Source: DASZHJ01 sp035517495 (GTDB taxonomy: Bacteria; Pseudomonadota; Alphaproteobacteria; ATCC43930; CGMCC-115725). Taken from it: a stretch of DNA of 64,000 nucleotides. Numbering within the stretch: the first letter of the stretch is position 1; each line of letters opens with the position of its first letter. Positions 8,838 through 17,413 of the stretch are shown here, one piece after another. Made by a program: the position numbers and the translations under genes. Below the pieces are notes generated by a model, which did not search any database, had not been told where the DNA came from, and saw nothing but the letters and a program-made list of their open reading frames with translations. Location: positions 62,001-126,000 of the forward strand of contig DATIYT010000071.1 in NCBI GenBank assembly GCA_035517495.1. The letters run 5' to 3'.

Positions 8838-10360
8838 TTATCCGTACCCGATGAACTCTGGGGGGTACCGGCGGTCTGGGGCTGAGGTCCGTAGGCTTGT
8901 AGATATTTCCCGGCATCGGGTCCGGTCGGAGTTTTGTTGATGTAGACATAGGGAATTACGGAAGTGCCGATGAACAGGGGCATTCGGTCCGGGTCGTATC
9001 CTTCGAGATCGATTCGAACCGGTAGCCGCTGTACAACTTTGACGAAATTGCCCGTAGCATTTTCCGGCGGCAACAACGCCAGCGTCGATCCGGTCCCCAT
9101 GGTAAAGCCGGAGACCCGACCCCTGAACACCTGTCGGCCGCCGTACATATCGACATACAGATCGACGGGCTGGCCGATGCGCATGTAGCGGAGCTGCGTC
9201 TCCTTGAAATTGGCATCGACCCAGATCTCGTTGAGCGAGCGGATTGCCATCAGGTTCTGCCCGACTTGAACAAAGTCGCCTGGATTGACGTTCCGCCGCG
9301 TGATGACGCCGTCGATATCCGCGAGAATGTCGCAATAACGGAGGTTCAGTTCGGCCTGAGCGAGATCGCGCTTGGCGGATTCGAGTCTGGCCTCGGCCTG
9401 CTTGACCGCGGGGGCGTTCGCAGCGAGCTCGGCGAAGGTGCTGTTGATGTCACCCAGTTTTTCGAACTGGTCGATCATCGCCTTCGGACCCTGGTCAAAC
9501 GAATGGACAACTCCCAGCAGCGCCGCACTCTGAATCAGCTCGGCCTGAGCCTCGAGAACCGCTGAAAAGGTCTCATCGAGATCGGCCGGGACTTGGTCGA
9601 GAGCGCCGCCGTTCGCGGGCTGAGCCGGCAACCCCAAGGAGACACGGACTTGATAGATTTCAGCCAGGGCTTCGGTGACCCCTGCCCCAGCCGTCGTCAA
9701 TTCCGCTTGCCGCTGGTCGTATACCTCCCGGGGCACGTCCTGCTTCACCACCAGCGCCTTTGCCCGGTCGAATTCAAGTTGTGCCAACACCAGCGCAGCC
9801 TTGCTCTTTTCGAGCGCGGCGACCCGCGCATGCAAAAGAGCGATTTGGTTGTCGACATCCTCCACGGCGCGCTGCAAGTTCCAGCGCCGACTCCTGGCCT
9901 GTGCCTCGATACCCCGCACACTGGCCATCGCAGCCTGGAGGTCCGCGTTCGCGGTGTCGACGGCTGCATTCTTCTCGGAAACGGCGATCTGGAAGGGCTC
10001 CTTATCCAATTGCGCGAGGAGCTCTCCCTTGCGCACACGGTTATTGTCGTCCACGAGAACTCGAGCGATTTGCCCTCCGACCCGAGGCGCGACGAACGTC
10101 ACGTGCCCGTTCACGTACGCGTCATCCGTCGAAACGGTGCTGAGCATCTGCTCGATCCAGGGAATACCGAATATCAATGCGACCGCGAGGATTGAAACCC
10201 CGAGCACGCCGATCAGGATCTTTCGTTTTCGCGTGGACCGATGAACCGGCGGCGGGTCCCCCGGCGTTTTCGTTCCGTGCTCAACCGAAGCGCCCTCGCC
10301 CGGCGAACGCGCGCCGGTTGGGTCTGCCCTGCCGCTATCGACGCTCTGCTTCTCGGTCAT
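8834..10360 (-). CDS. HlyD/EmrA-family membrane fusion protein
   Basis: Periplasmic adaptor of the efflux pair, 508 residues from ATG 10360 (an in-frame GTG at 10384 is possible). A basic, proline-rich cytoplasmic leader of about 50 residues precedes one membrane anchor (ILIGVLGVSILAVALIFGIP). Then come the biotinyl-lipoyl half STDDAYVNGHVTFVAPRVGG, a long helical hairpin rich in Ala/Gln/Glu (roughly residues 110-330), the second lipoyl half ADIDGVITRRNVNPGDFVQVG and a beta-barrel ending in INKTPTG. It overlaps the DHA2 gene by four bases and should be co-transcribed with it. The 268 bases upstream contain a direct repeat that could be an operator. Confidence 0.9.
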   Translation of the reverse strand: MTEKQSVDSGRADPTGARSPGEGASVEHGTKTPGDPPPVHRSTRKRKILIGVLGVSILAVALIFGIPWIEQMLSTVSTDDAYVNGHVTFVAPRVGGQIARVLVDDNNRVRKGELLAQLDKEPFQIAVSEKNAAVDTANADLQAAMASVRGIEAQARSRRWNLQRAVEDVDNQIALLHARVAALEKSKAALVLAQLEFDRAKALVVKQDVPREVYDQRQAELTTAGAGVTEALAEIYQVRVSLGLPAQPANGGALDQVPADLDETFSAVLEAQAELIQSAALLGVVHSFDQGPKAMIDQFEKLGDINSTFAELAANAPAVKQAEARLESAKRDLAQAELNLRYCDILADIDGVITRRNVNPGDFVQVGQNLMAIRSLNEIWVDANFKETQLRYMRIGQPVDLYVDMYGGRQVFRGRVSGFTMGTGSTLALLPPENATGNFVKVVQRLPVRIDLEGYDPDRMPLFIGTSVIPYVYINKTPTGPDAGKYLQAYGPQPQTAGTPQSSSGTDK

Positions 10361-10528
10361 CTTCGAAGGCGCACATGGTAGCACACACCGCTAGGCGCAC
10401 GGCGAATCCCAAAGGGGAATGATCTTGTCATCGTTGATGCACCCCTTGATGCCCCTGCCTAATAAAGCCCGGTTCGCTCGTATCCGCAGACTGAAAAAAA
10501 TTCAGGGAGACTAGGTAGGCATCCTGAC

Positions 10529-10556
10529 TGTCGGTTCTCCCTTGGAATTGTCGGTT
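10529..10556. repeat. Direct repeat TGTCGGTT, 20-base period, upstream of the efflux operon
   Basis: TGTCGGTT occurs at 10529-10536 and again at 10549-10556, exactly two helical turns apart, in the 268-base gap between the EamA gene stop and the start of the EmrA-like gene. The flanks are also similar (CTGTCGGTTCTCC and TTGTCGGTTTCCG). A regulator half-site pair would look like this, but no regulator gene is adjacent and the match could be chance. The rest of this gap shows no gene. Confidence 0.3.
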
Positions 10557-10628
10557 TCCGGATCGAATTGAACGTTCTAATCGTGTTGCACGACCCCTCT
10601 TGCCTTCGCGGTCAACAGCGCCACTTAG

Positions 10629-11540
10629 TCATCGCGATTCCCGGCGCTCGTAATGCAGGGTGTAGAAGCCCGCCCCCATGATCACGGCGGCACCGCAGAG
10701 CATCGCGATATCGGGTGGATTCCCGAAAAACAAATAACCCCAGAGAATACTCCAAGGCAGTGCCGCATATTCGAATGGTGCGGCCCGGTTGACTTCTGCA
10801 AGCCGGTACCCCTGGCTTAGGAGAAAGAACCCTGCAGCGGCGATGACCCCGCATAGGCTCAGGAGAAAGAGATCGAGGAGGCCGGGCCATATCCAGGGGT
10901 TCAAGAGGAACCGCACGCTGCGGTGGGCGTTCTCCGAAGGGGATATTCCCGCGAGTGCCAGCGCGGTGAGCGCGCCGGCGACAAGATAGATAAACGTCAC
11001 CGTGAGCGCCATCGCAGCGCCGCCTTCGGTCGTCCCAAGCCGTCGGGCCAGCAGTGCTGAAATCGAGTAGGCCAGAGCAGATATAATCGGCAGCGATGAC
11101 GCAGGTTCCATTACACCTGCGCCCGGTCGCACAATGACGAGAACGCCGATGAACCCCAAGCCAATGGCAATCCAGCTTCGGGCTCTGACGCGCTCGCCGA
11201 GGATCGGAATACCCAGGGTGGCCACAAAAAAGGGAACGGTGAAGTAGAGCGCGACCGACGTCGCCATCGGCAATTGCGCCAGCGCGAGGTAGTAGGAGGT
11301 GTAGGAGATGTAGAGAAAGATTCCTCGCAGGACATGCAATCCGATGCGATGAATCCTCAGGCTCCCACCTTGTCCCGCGACCGTCGCCACGAGGAGCAGC
11401 GGGAGCGCGACCAGGCTCCGTATGACGACGATCTGGTGCACCGGATAGAGTCCGCTGAACCCCTTCACGATCACGTCCTGAATGGAAAATATGGACACCC
11501 CAGCGGCGACGCTGAGCATGCCGAGGAGCTGGCGGTTCAT
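10629..11540 (-). CDS. EamA/DMT-family transporter
   Basis: A 303-residue inner-membrane protein with about ten hydrophobic helices arranged as two EamA repeats, typical of the drug/metabolite transporter superfamily that exports amino acids, metabolites or drugs. I chose ATG 11540 (MNRQLLGMLSVAAGVSIFS), which has GAAGAGA upstream. The longer frame to 11609 would add a polar leader overlapping the end of the M81 gene. Recognisable family segments are the first-helix SIQDVIVKGF and the end of repeat one LGFIGVLVIVRPG. The M81 peptidase gene lies 65 bases upstream on the same strand, so they may share a transcript, suggesting an exporter for a product of that enzyme (weak inference). Confidence 0.85.
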   Translation of the reverse strand: MNRQLLGMLSVAAGVSIFSIQDVIVKGFSGLYPVHQIVVIRSLVALPLLLVATVAGQGGSLRIHRIGLHVLRGIFLYISYTSYYLALAQLPMATSVALYFTVPFFVATLGIPILGERVRARSWIAIGLGFIGVLVIVRPGAGVMEPASSLPIISALAYSISALLARRLGTTEGGAAMALTVTFIYLVAGALTALALAGISPSENAHRSVRFLLNPWIWPGLLDLFLLSLCGVIAAAGFFLLSQGYRLAEVNRAAPFEYAALPWSILWGYLFFGNPPDIAMLCGAAVIMGAGFYTLHYERRESR

Positions 11541-11605
11541 TGCGGATTTCTCTTCGTCGCCTCGCGCGGCAGCGCCGCTCGAGAGGGTGAGTGGTTTACC
11601 AGCCT

Positions 11606-13066
11606 TCACCCCCTAAGCGCGTCCTCGTCCAGCGGCCAGATCGGGCGGCGCACGCGCGTGTAAGGCACGGCGCGAAAATCGCGGGGGATCGGGCCACCGG
11701 TATCGATGTAGAGCACATCGGTGGCGATCGGGGCAAAGCCCGCGTGGAAGTGGTTGGTGGATTTCACCACGATCATCCGCTTCTTCGAGGGATCGATGCC
11801 GAGATTGGTGAACAGATCCGGATTAAAGCCCTGGTGCCGGTGGGTCACCAGCACCGCCTCGATGCCGCCGAAGCGGATAGACGCGGCGTCGCCCATGTTC
11901 ACGGTGGCATTGCCGAAGCTCTGCTGCGCGTCGCGCACGGTGCGGATCACCTCGACCTCGGCGTCGATCGGTTGGCCCGAGCTGGGCGCGGTCTTGCCGC
12001 CGAAGCGCAGGCGCAACTTTGCCCCCTCGCCGGCGCCGAAGCAGAAGCGCACGGCGATCGGATCCCAGATCGGCCCGATCGCTGCATCCTCGACGCCGCG
12101 CTCGATCATGCGCCGCAGCAACTGCGTCGAATCGCTGGGTGCGCCGCCGCCGGCATTGTCCGCGGGATCGGCGCACACCACCGGCTTTGCCTGATTGTTG
12201 GCGAGCGCCTTGGTGATACCCTCGTCGATCGAAAGATAGGGCGGCGCGGTCTTGCCGCGCATGGAATAGAGTTCGCGGCCCAAGGTCTCCGCGAGACGCG
12301 CTCCGAAATCGGCGCGGCCGTCGGTCACCACCACGACCTTGGTTCCGATCTCTGGCACGTCCGCATAGGGAAAGCAGTGTGCGACCGAGATCGAGAGCAC
12401 CCCGTCTTTGCCTTCAAGCGCTTTGATCTTGTCGACGAATCCGCGCATGGGCTGACGCGTGGTGGGAAACGTGCCGATCATCCGGCAATCGAACACCGAC
12501 ATTACCGGCTTGATCTCGCCGCGCGCCGCCCGCAGGCACATGTCGACGAGCTCCTCGCCTCGCTCCAGGAAATCGATGTGCGGGAACTCCTTGAAGCAGA
12601 CCAGCACATCGGCGTGCCGAAGCTTCGCCTGCGTCATATGGCAGTGGGGATCAAGCTCGGCGCCGACGACGGTCCTGGGACCGGCCAGCGCGCGCACGCG
12701 CTGCAACAAATCGCCTTCGCAATCGTCATAGCCATGCGCCACCATGGCGCCGTGCAGGCCCAGCACCACCGCGTCCACCGGAAGCGCCGCCTTAAGCTCC
12801 GACAATATCTGATCTCGCAGGGTCTCGTAGGCGTGCCGGCTGGTCATCCCCGCAGGCGGGGCCGAGGTGTAGGTTCCCTCGATCAGATCGAGGCCACCCC
12901 GCGCACGCCGCTTGCGCAGCGCCGCGATTGGCCCGCTGAAGAGCGACGCCGTCTCCGGATGTTGGCCCGGAGGCGCATAGAAGCCGTTCTTGAATGTGTC
13001 GAGATCGGTCGGGATCGGCGAGAAGGTGTTGATTTCGGTCGCCAGACCCGCAGTGAATACCCGCAT
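11606..13066 (-). CDS. M81-family metallopeptidase (MlrC-like, DUF1485/DUF1475 domains)
   Basis: A 486-residue zinc hydrolase related to MlrC, the enzyme that degrades linearised microcystin to amino acids. ATG 13066 has GAGGGAG eight bases upstream, and the protein opens with RVFTAGLATEINTFSPIPTD as MlrC relatives do. Likely metal ligands are in LGLHGAMVAHGYDDCEGD, ELDPHCHMT and FPHIDFLERGEE. The C-terminal domain contains NHFHAGFAPIATDVLYID. Family members in soil bacteria are usually of unknown substrate and sit near amidases and transporters, as here: a divergent amidase starts 100 bases away. Function as a small-peptide or amide hydrolase is likely, with the substrate open. Confidence 0.87.
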   Translation of the reverse strand: MRVFTAGLATEINTFSPIPTDLDTFKNGFYAPPGQHPETASLFSGPIAALRKRRARGGLDLIEGTYTSAPPAGMTSRHAYETLRDQILSELKAALPVDAVVLGLHGAMVAHGYDDCEGDLLQRVRALAGPRTVVGAELDPHCHMTQAKLRHADVLVCFKEFPHIDFLERGEELVDMCLRAARGEIKPVMSVFDCRMIGTFPTTRQPMRGFVDKIKALEGKDGVLSISVAHCFPYADVPEIGTKVVVVTDGRADFGARLAETLGRELYSMRGKTAPPYLSIDEGITKALANNQAKPVVCADPADNAGGGAPSDSTQLLRRMIERGVEDAAIGPIWDPIAVRFCFGAGEGAKLRLRFGGKTAPSSGQPIDAEVEVIRTVRDAQQSFGNATVNMGDAASIRFGGIEAVLVTHRHQGFNPDLFTNLGIDPSKKRMIVVKSTNHFHAGFAPIATDVLYIDTGGPIPRDFRAVPYTRVRRPIWPLDEDALRG

Positions 13067-13165
13067 GAGCCACTCCCTCATGTGTGCCCCATTGACCCCC
13101 GCAAGAACCTAGCGCGGTCCCGACGATTTGGCCAAGATACTAATCAATGAAACGCGGAGGGAATG

Positions 13166-14617
13166 ATGACCGAACCTTGCGATTTGAGCGCGGTGGAACT
13201 GAGAGAGCTGATCGGTCGAAAGGCACTCTCGCCGGTAGAGTTGCTGGCGAGCTGCCTGAAGCGCATCGATGCGGTGAACCCCGCGCTCAATGCCATCACT
13301 GCGACCGCGGTCGACCGCGCCAAGGCCGAGGCGCGCGCCGCCGAACAGGCGGTTATGATGGGCGCACCGCTTGGTCCGCTGCACGGGCTCCCGATCGGCA
13401 TCAAGGACCTGAACGCGACCGCCGGGCTCAAGACCACCTTGGGCTCACCGCTCTATCGCGACTTCGTTCCCGAGGCCGACGAGCGAATGGTCGCGGCGGT
13501 GCGGCACGCCGGTGCGATTGTCGTCGGCAAGACCAACACGCCGGAGTTCGGCGCCGGCGCCAACACCAATAACCCCGTCTATGGACCGACCGGCAATCCC
13601 TTCGATCCCGCGCGCATCTGCGGAGGATCATCGGGCGGCTCGGCGGTGGCGCTCGCGACTTCGATGCTGCCGACCTGCACGGGTTCCGACACCGGTGGCA
13701 GCCTGCGCATCCCCGCGGCATTCTGCGGCATCGTGGGATTCCGTCCGACACCGGGGCTCGTCGCGAGCGAGCGCCGGCCGCTCGGCTGGACGCCTCTCTC
13801 GGTACAGGGGCCCATGGGCCGCAATGTCGCTGATACTTTGCTGCTCTTACGGGCGCAGGTCTCGGACGATGCCCGCGACCCACTGGCGGCACCGGTGGAT
13901 GCGCAAGAATTCGCGACGCTCCGACCGGTCGATCTCTCGGGCGTGCGAGCGGCCGTCACCGAGGATTTCGGCGGCATGCTACCGATCGATCCTCGTATTC
14001 GCGCGACCTTCCGCGAGCGCGTCGCGATCATTGGCGGCGCCTTCAAGAGCTGCGAGAACCGGCATCCCGATATGCGCCATGCCGACGAGGCCTTCTCGGC
14101 GATGCGGGCGATGAATTTCTTGGCCGCGCACAAGGAGCGCTACGAGAAGCACCGCGACAAGCTCGGTCCCAACATCATCGCCAATTACGAAGAGGGCCTC
14201 GCCATGTCGGCCGCGGACATCGCGCGCGGCCAAGTACTGCACACCGAGCTTTATCGCAATTGCCTGCGCTTCTTCGAGGACGTGGATATCCTGATCTCCC
14301 CGACGGTCTCGGTCCCGCCCTTCCCGTTGGAGCAGCGCTATTGCGATGAGATCGACGGACGGAAGCTGCCGACCTATTACACCTGGCTGGCACCCACCTA
14401 TTTCCTCACCTTGACCGCCAATCCCTCGATCTCGCTTCCCAGCGGTCTCGAACCGACCGGCACGCCCTTCGCACTGCAACTCTCGACCCGGCCGCGGCGC
14501 GACAAGTATCTGCTCGACGTGGCGGCAGCTCTCGAAGCGCTGTTGCAGAGCGATCCGCGCACCGCGCGGCCACTGCCCGATCTGGAAAAGCTCAAGAACT
14601 GGAAGCGAGGGCGCTGA
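13166..14617 (+). CDS. Amidase signature family protein (amidase/aspartyl-tRNA amidotransferase A-like)
   Basis: A 483-residue amidase with the Ser-cisSer-Lys triad. The Lys sits in GLPIGIKDLN near residue 79, the cis-Ser in GGSSGGSAVAL near 155 and the nucleophilic Ser in GSDTGGSLRIPA near 180. No gatB or gatC is adjacent, and C-terminal features point to a stand-alone hydrolase. Two ATGs are in tandem (13163, 13166). I prefer 13166 because GGAGG ends at 13160, giving a 5-base spacer. It is divergent from the M81 gene, and the shared 99-base gap must hold both promoters. The substrate is unknown. Confidence 0.9.
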   Translation: MTEPCDLSAVELRELIGRKALSPVELLASCLKRIDAVNPALNAITATAVDRAKAEARAAEQAVMMGAPLGPLHGLPIGIKDLNATAGLKTTLGSPLYRDFVPEADERMVAAVRHAGAIVVGKTNTPEFGAGANTNNPVYGPTGNPFDPARICGGSSGGSAVALATSMLPTCTGSDTGGSLRIPAAFCGIVGFRPTPGLVASERRPLGWTPLSVQGPMGRNVADTLLLLRAQVSDDARDPLAAPVDAQEFATLRPVDLSGVRAAVTEDFGGMLPIDPRIRATFRERVAIIGGAFKSCENRHPDMRHADEAFSAMRAMNFLAAHKERYEKHRDKLGPNIIANYEEGLAMSAADIARGQVLHTELYRNCLRFFEDVDILISPTVSVPPFPLEQRYCDEIDGRKLPTYYTWLAPTYFLTLTANPSISLPSGLEPTGTPFALQLSTRPRRDKYLLDVAAALEALLQSDPRTARPLPDLEKLKNWKRGR

Positions 14618-14659
14618 CCCGAGGCAACAGGCCCATCGCAGGGGTAATAAAAACCGGCA

Positions 14660-15025
14660 CTACCCGACGGTCAAAAGCTCCAGAAGATGTCCACTGGGAT
14701 CGCGGAAGTAGACGCCGCGGCCGCCGCCGCGGTGATTGATCTGCATGTTCTCGGGCGAGAATGGCCCGCTGCCATAGCGGATGCCTTCCTCCTTGATGCG
14801 ACCAAAAATCCGGTCGAACTCGCGCTCGCTGACCTTGAAGGCGTAATGGTGGTTCTGAAATTCCGTATCGGTATCGAAATCCAGCGTCAGGTCTCCGTTG
14901 ACCTGCACTGCCGCAAAATGAGACGAGGGTCCCTGGTATTTCAAACCGAAGATGCGCGCGAAAAACCTTGCGGACTCCTCCTTGTCCTTGGCGGGAACAA
15001 TCGTATGGTTGAGTTTGATGGTCAT
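14660..15025 (-). CDS. VOC-superfamily protein (glyoxalase/bleomycin-resistance-like)
   Basis: A 121-residue single-chain protein with two beta-alpha-beta-beta-beta modules. ATG 15025 follows GGAGGCGTCTC, a good ribosome site, and opens MTIKLNHTIVPAKDKEESAR. Candidate metal ligands are His in LNHTIV, His in QNHHYAF and the C-terminal Glu in PSGHLLELL. Only about 65 bases separate its stop from the enolase-superfamily gene start region, so it could be a distal gene of the leftward 17341-14660 group. The reaction (isomerase, dioxygenase or binding protein) cannot be decided. Confidence 0.85.
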   Translation of the reverse strand: MTIKLNHTIVPAKDKEESARFFARIFGLKYQGPSSHFAAVQVNGDLTLDFDTDTEFQNHHYAFKVSEREFDRIFGRIKEEGIRYGSGPFSPENMQINHRGGGRGVYFRDPSGHLLELLTVG

Positions 15026-15090
15026 GAGACGCCTCCGGGAAGCAAAAGTGCCATCCCTATAATTAGGTGCCCCCCGCCACTTCTGCGAGG

Positions 15091-16191
15091 TCACCCATCC
15101 TTCACGCGATAGGCCTTGATGACCGCGGCATCGGGCTCTCGGCCGAGCCCTAGCCCATCGGGCAGGTGGAATTTGCCGCGCACGGGATCGATCAGGTCAC
15201 CGTAAAGGCTCGCCTCCAGTTTCAAGTAGAAGCGCTCAACCAATCCCGCAATCGGTTGGGCGGCCGTCAGATGCAAGGTCGCGAGAAAGCCCGGGCCGAA
15301 GTATGGCGAATGCGGCATCAACGCCACGCCTTTTGACTCCGCGAGCGCTGCTACCTTGCGGAATTCGGTTATGCCGCCGACCTTGGTGACGCTGGGTTGC
15401 GCGTAAGTAACGGCGCCCGCCGCGAACATCTTATCGAATTCGTGCACGGTGCAGGCATTCTCGCCGGCAGCGATCGCAATTTCGCTTTCGCGCCGCAGCG
15501 CCGCCAGCGAGTGGAAATCCTCGGGCGGAAAAATCGGCTCTTCGAGCCAATAAAGGTCATAGGGTTTGAGCCGCGCCGCGTTCTCGCGCGCCTCAACCGG
15601 GGTCCAGGGGCAATTGGTATCGACCATGATCGGGACCGCCGCCCCCGCCGCCACGCGCGCGGCGCGCACCTCGGCTTCCTTGGTTTCATGCAGCTTGATG
15701 TAGCGATACCCCTGCGCGAGCGCGCTGCGAGTTTGCTCGGCCACGACCTCGGGTTCGTGCAGGCGGAACAGGCTTGCGTAAGCTTCGAGCTCGCTGCGCG
15801 CGGGACCGCCCAGCAACTCCGCGAGCGGTTTTCCCGCGCGCTTTGCCGCGAGGTCCCAGAGCGCGATATCGAGACCCGAGAGCGCGAAGATCGTGATGCC
15901 GTAGCGGCCGAAGAGGTGCAGCCGCTGCTGCGCCTCGCGCATGAAGCCCGCGATATCGCGGGGGTCGCGACCAAGCGCGAGCGGCGTCACCATATCGTCG
16001 AGCGCCGCCTTAACCGCGCGCTGACAGGCATAGCTGAAGGCCTCACCCCACCCGACGAGACCATCCGACGTCTCGACTCGCACCAGGAGACACTCGAGGC
16101 CCGACCACGCGCGCGCTCCCCAACCCGAGGGCTTTCCGGCGGGCTCAAAGGGAATCTTGATCGGTATGGTCTCGATGCCCGTGATCTTCAT
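15091..16191 (-). CDS. Mandelate racemase/muconate lactonizing enzyme-family protein (enolase superfamily)
   Basis: A 366-residue Mg-dependent enzyme that would abstract a proton alpha to a carboxylate. ATG 16191 (MKITGIETIPIKIPF) follows GGAGAGAG. The capping domain has GLVGWGEAF and the barrel carries the metal ligands in IMVDTNCPW (Asp), WLEEPIF (Glu) and AAGENAC (Glu). YIKLHET sits where the family has its KxK/KxH base. The His of MPHSPYFGPG could be the opposite base. The pattern suits dehydratase or racemase chemistry on a sugar acid or N-acyl amino acid; which one is not clear. It starts 13 bases after the amidohydrolase stop, so both are probably translated from one message. Confidence 0.88.
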   Translation of the reverse strand: MKITGIETIPIKIPFEPAGKPSGWGARAWSGLECLLVRVETSDGLVGWGEAFSYACQRAVKAALDDMVTPLALGRDPRDIAGFMREAQQRLHLFGRYGITIFALSGLDIALWDLAAKRAGKPLAELLGGPARSELEAYASLFRLHEPEVVAEQTRSALAQGYRYIKLHETKEAEVRAARVAAGAAVPIMVDTNCPWTPVEARENAARLKPYDLYWLEEPIFPPEDFHSLAALRRESEIAIAAGENACTVHEFDKMFAAGAVTYAQPSVTKVGGITEFRKVAALAESKGVALMPHSPYFGPGFLATLHLTAAQPIAGLVERFYLKLEASLYGDLIDPVRGKFHLPDGLGLGREPDAAVIKAYRVKDG

Positions 16192-16204
16192 GGGCTCTCT
16201 CCTT

Positions 16205-17341
16205 CTACGACGGATGCCACCAGCGCCCACCCAGCACGACCGCCTTCGCGGCGAGCTTTTTGTTGCCCTGTACCGGCTCGCCCAGCACGTCGTGATAGGT
16301 GAATTGCCCCTCCTCGATCGCAATCACGCTGGCATCGCCGACCGCACCTGTCTTCAAGGTGCCGAGCTCGGGCTTGCCCAATGCCGCCGCTGGAGCCGCG
16401 GTCGCCGCGCGGATCACCGTCGCGAGCGGCACTCCCAGCACCAAAAATTTCGAGAGTGTGTGCAGAAGATCGAAAGCCGGCCCTTTGATGCTGAGCGAGT
16501 GCACGTCGCTGCTAATCACGTCGGGCACGAATCCCGCCTCCAGCATCGCCCGCGCCGTGCCGAACCCGAAGGAGCCCTGGCCGTGGCCGATATCGAAAAT
16601 GACACCGCGCTCACGCGCCGCCAGCACCTCTTCGCGCACGCGGCCATCAGCCTTGACCGGCGCATTGGGGAACGGGCGGAAGCAGTGGGTGAGCACGTCG
16701 CCTGGGCGCATCCGCGTCATCACCTCGAGCCGGCTCGGCGGCGGAAAATCAAGATGCGCCATTACCGGCAGTCCCACGGCATCCGCGACTTCGAGCGCCA
16801 TGTCGAGCGGCGCCACCCCCGAGGAGCCGCCGGCGCCTTTGCCGACGCGCACCTTGATGCCGACCACCAGATCGCGGTTCGCTTCGGCGACACGCCGGCA
16901 CTCGCGCAGATCGAGCAGGCGGATATCCGCGCATTCACCGACCATCACCGCGGCACTGAACGCGAAGATGCCGGGAAACGAGATATTGAGATAGGGCAGG
17001 ATGCGCACCGGCGACGGTTCGATCACATGACGGCGAAAGCCATGAAAATTGCCGGGGCCGGCACTGCCCGCGTCGACGAAGGTGGTGGTAGCGCTTGAGC
17101 GCGCGAGCTCGGCCGCATCGACGCCGAGCGACGTGCCACCCCAATAGACGTGTGTATGCAGGTCGATGAGGCCTGGGGTCACGATTTTCCCCCTCACATC
17201 GCGAACCTCGGCGTCCCTGCCATGACCGATTCCGCGGCCGACGCCCTTGACCTTGCCGTCCGCGAAGACGACGTCAGCGATCTCGTCGATATTCTGGCTT
17301 GGATCGATCACTCGCCCGCCGCGCAGCACCAGTTCGCTCAT
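16205..17341 (-). CDS. Amidohydrolase/deacetylase-family metallohydrolase (dihydroorotase-like)
   Basis: A 378-residue TIM-barrel hydrolase with a binuclear metal site. I see IDLHTHVYWG near residue 58, a likely carboxylated Lys in VVGIKVRVGKG near 165, His in VMAHLDFP and LTHCFRP, and the catalytic Asp in ISSDVHS near 275. A small beta-sandwich is formed by the N- and C-termini (VLRGGRVIDP, GDASVIAIEEGQF). ATG 17341 has GGGAGA 5 bases upstream. Relatives are annotated as D-aminoacylase, dihydroorotase or enamidase-like, so ring opening or deacylation is likely. The adjacent enolase-superfamily gene suggests a two-step pathway. Confidence 0.87.
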   Translation of the reverse strand: MSELVLRGGRVIDPSQNIDEIADVVFADGKVKGVGRGIGHGRDAEVRDVRGKIVTPGLIDLHTHVYWGGTSLGVDAAELARSSATTTFVDAGSAGPGNFHGFRRHVIEPSPVRILPYLNISFPGIFAFSAAVMVGECADIRLLDLRECRRVAEANRDLVVGIKVRVGKGAGGSSGVAPLDMALEVADAVGLPVMAHLDFPPPSRLEVMTRMRPGDVLTHCFRPFPNAPVKADGRVREEVLAARERGVIFDIGHGQGSFGFGTARAMLEAGFVPDVISSDVHSLSIKGPAFDLLHTLSKFLVLGVPLATVIRAATAAPAAALGKPELGTLKTGAVGDASVIAIEEGQFTYHDVLGEPVQGNKKLAAKAVVLGGRWWHPS

Positions 17342-17413
17342 GCAAATCTCCCGGGAGAACAGCCGTCGAGGCGCCTAGGGTAATGCGCCGCACGGCGCCC
17401 TCGCCACTATGAT

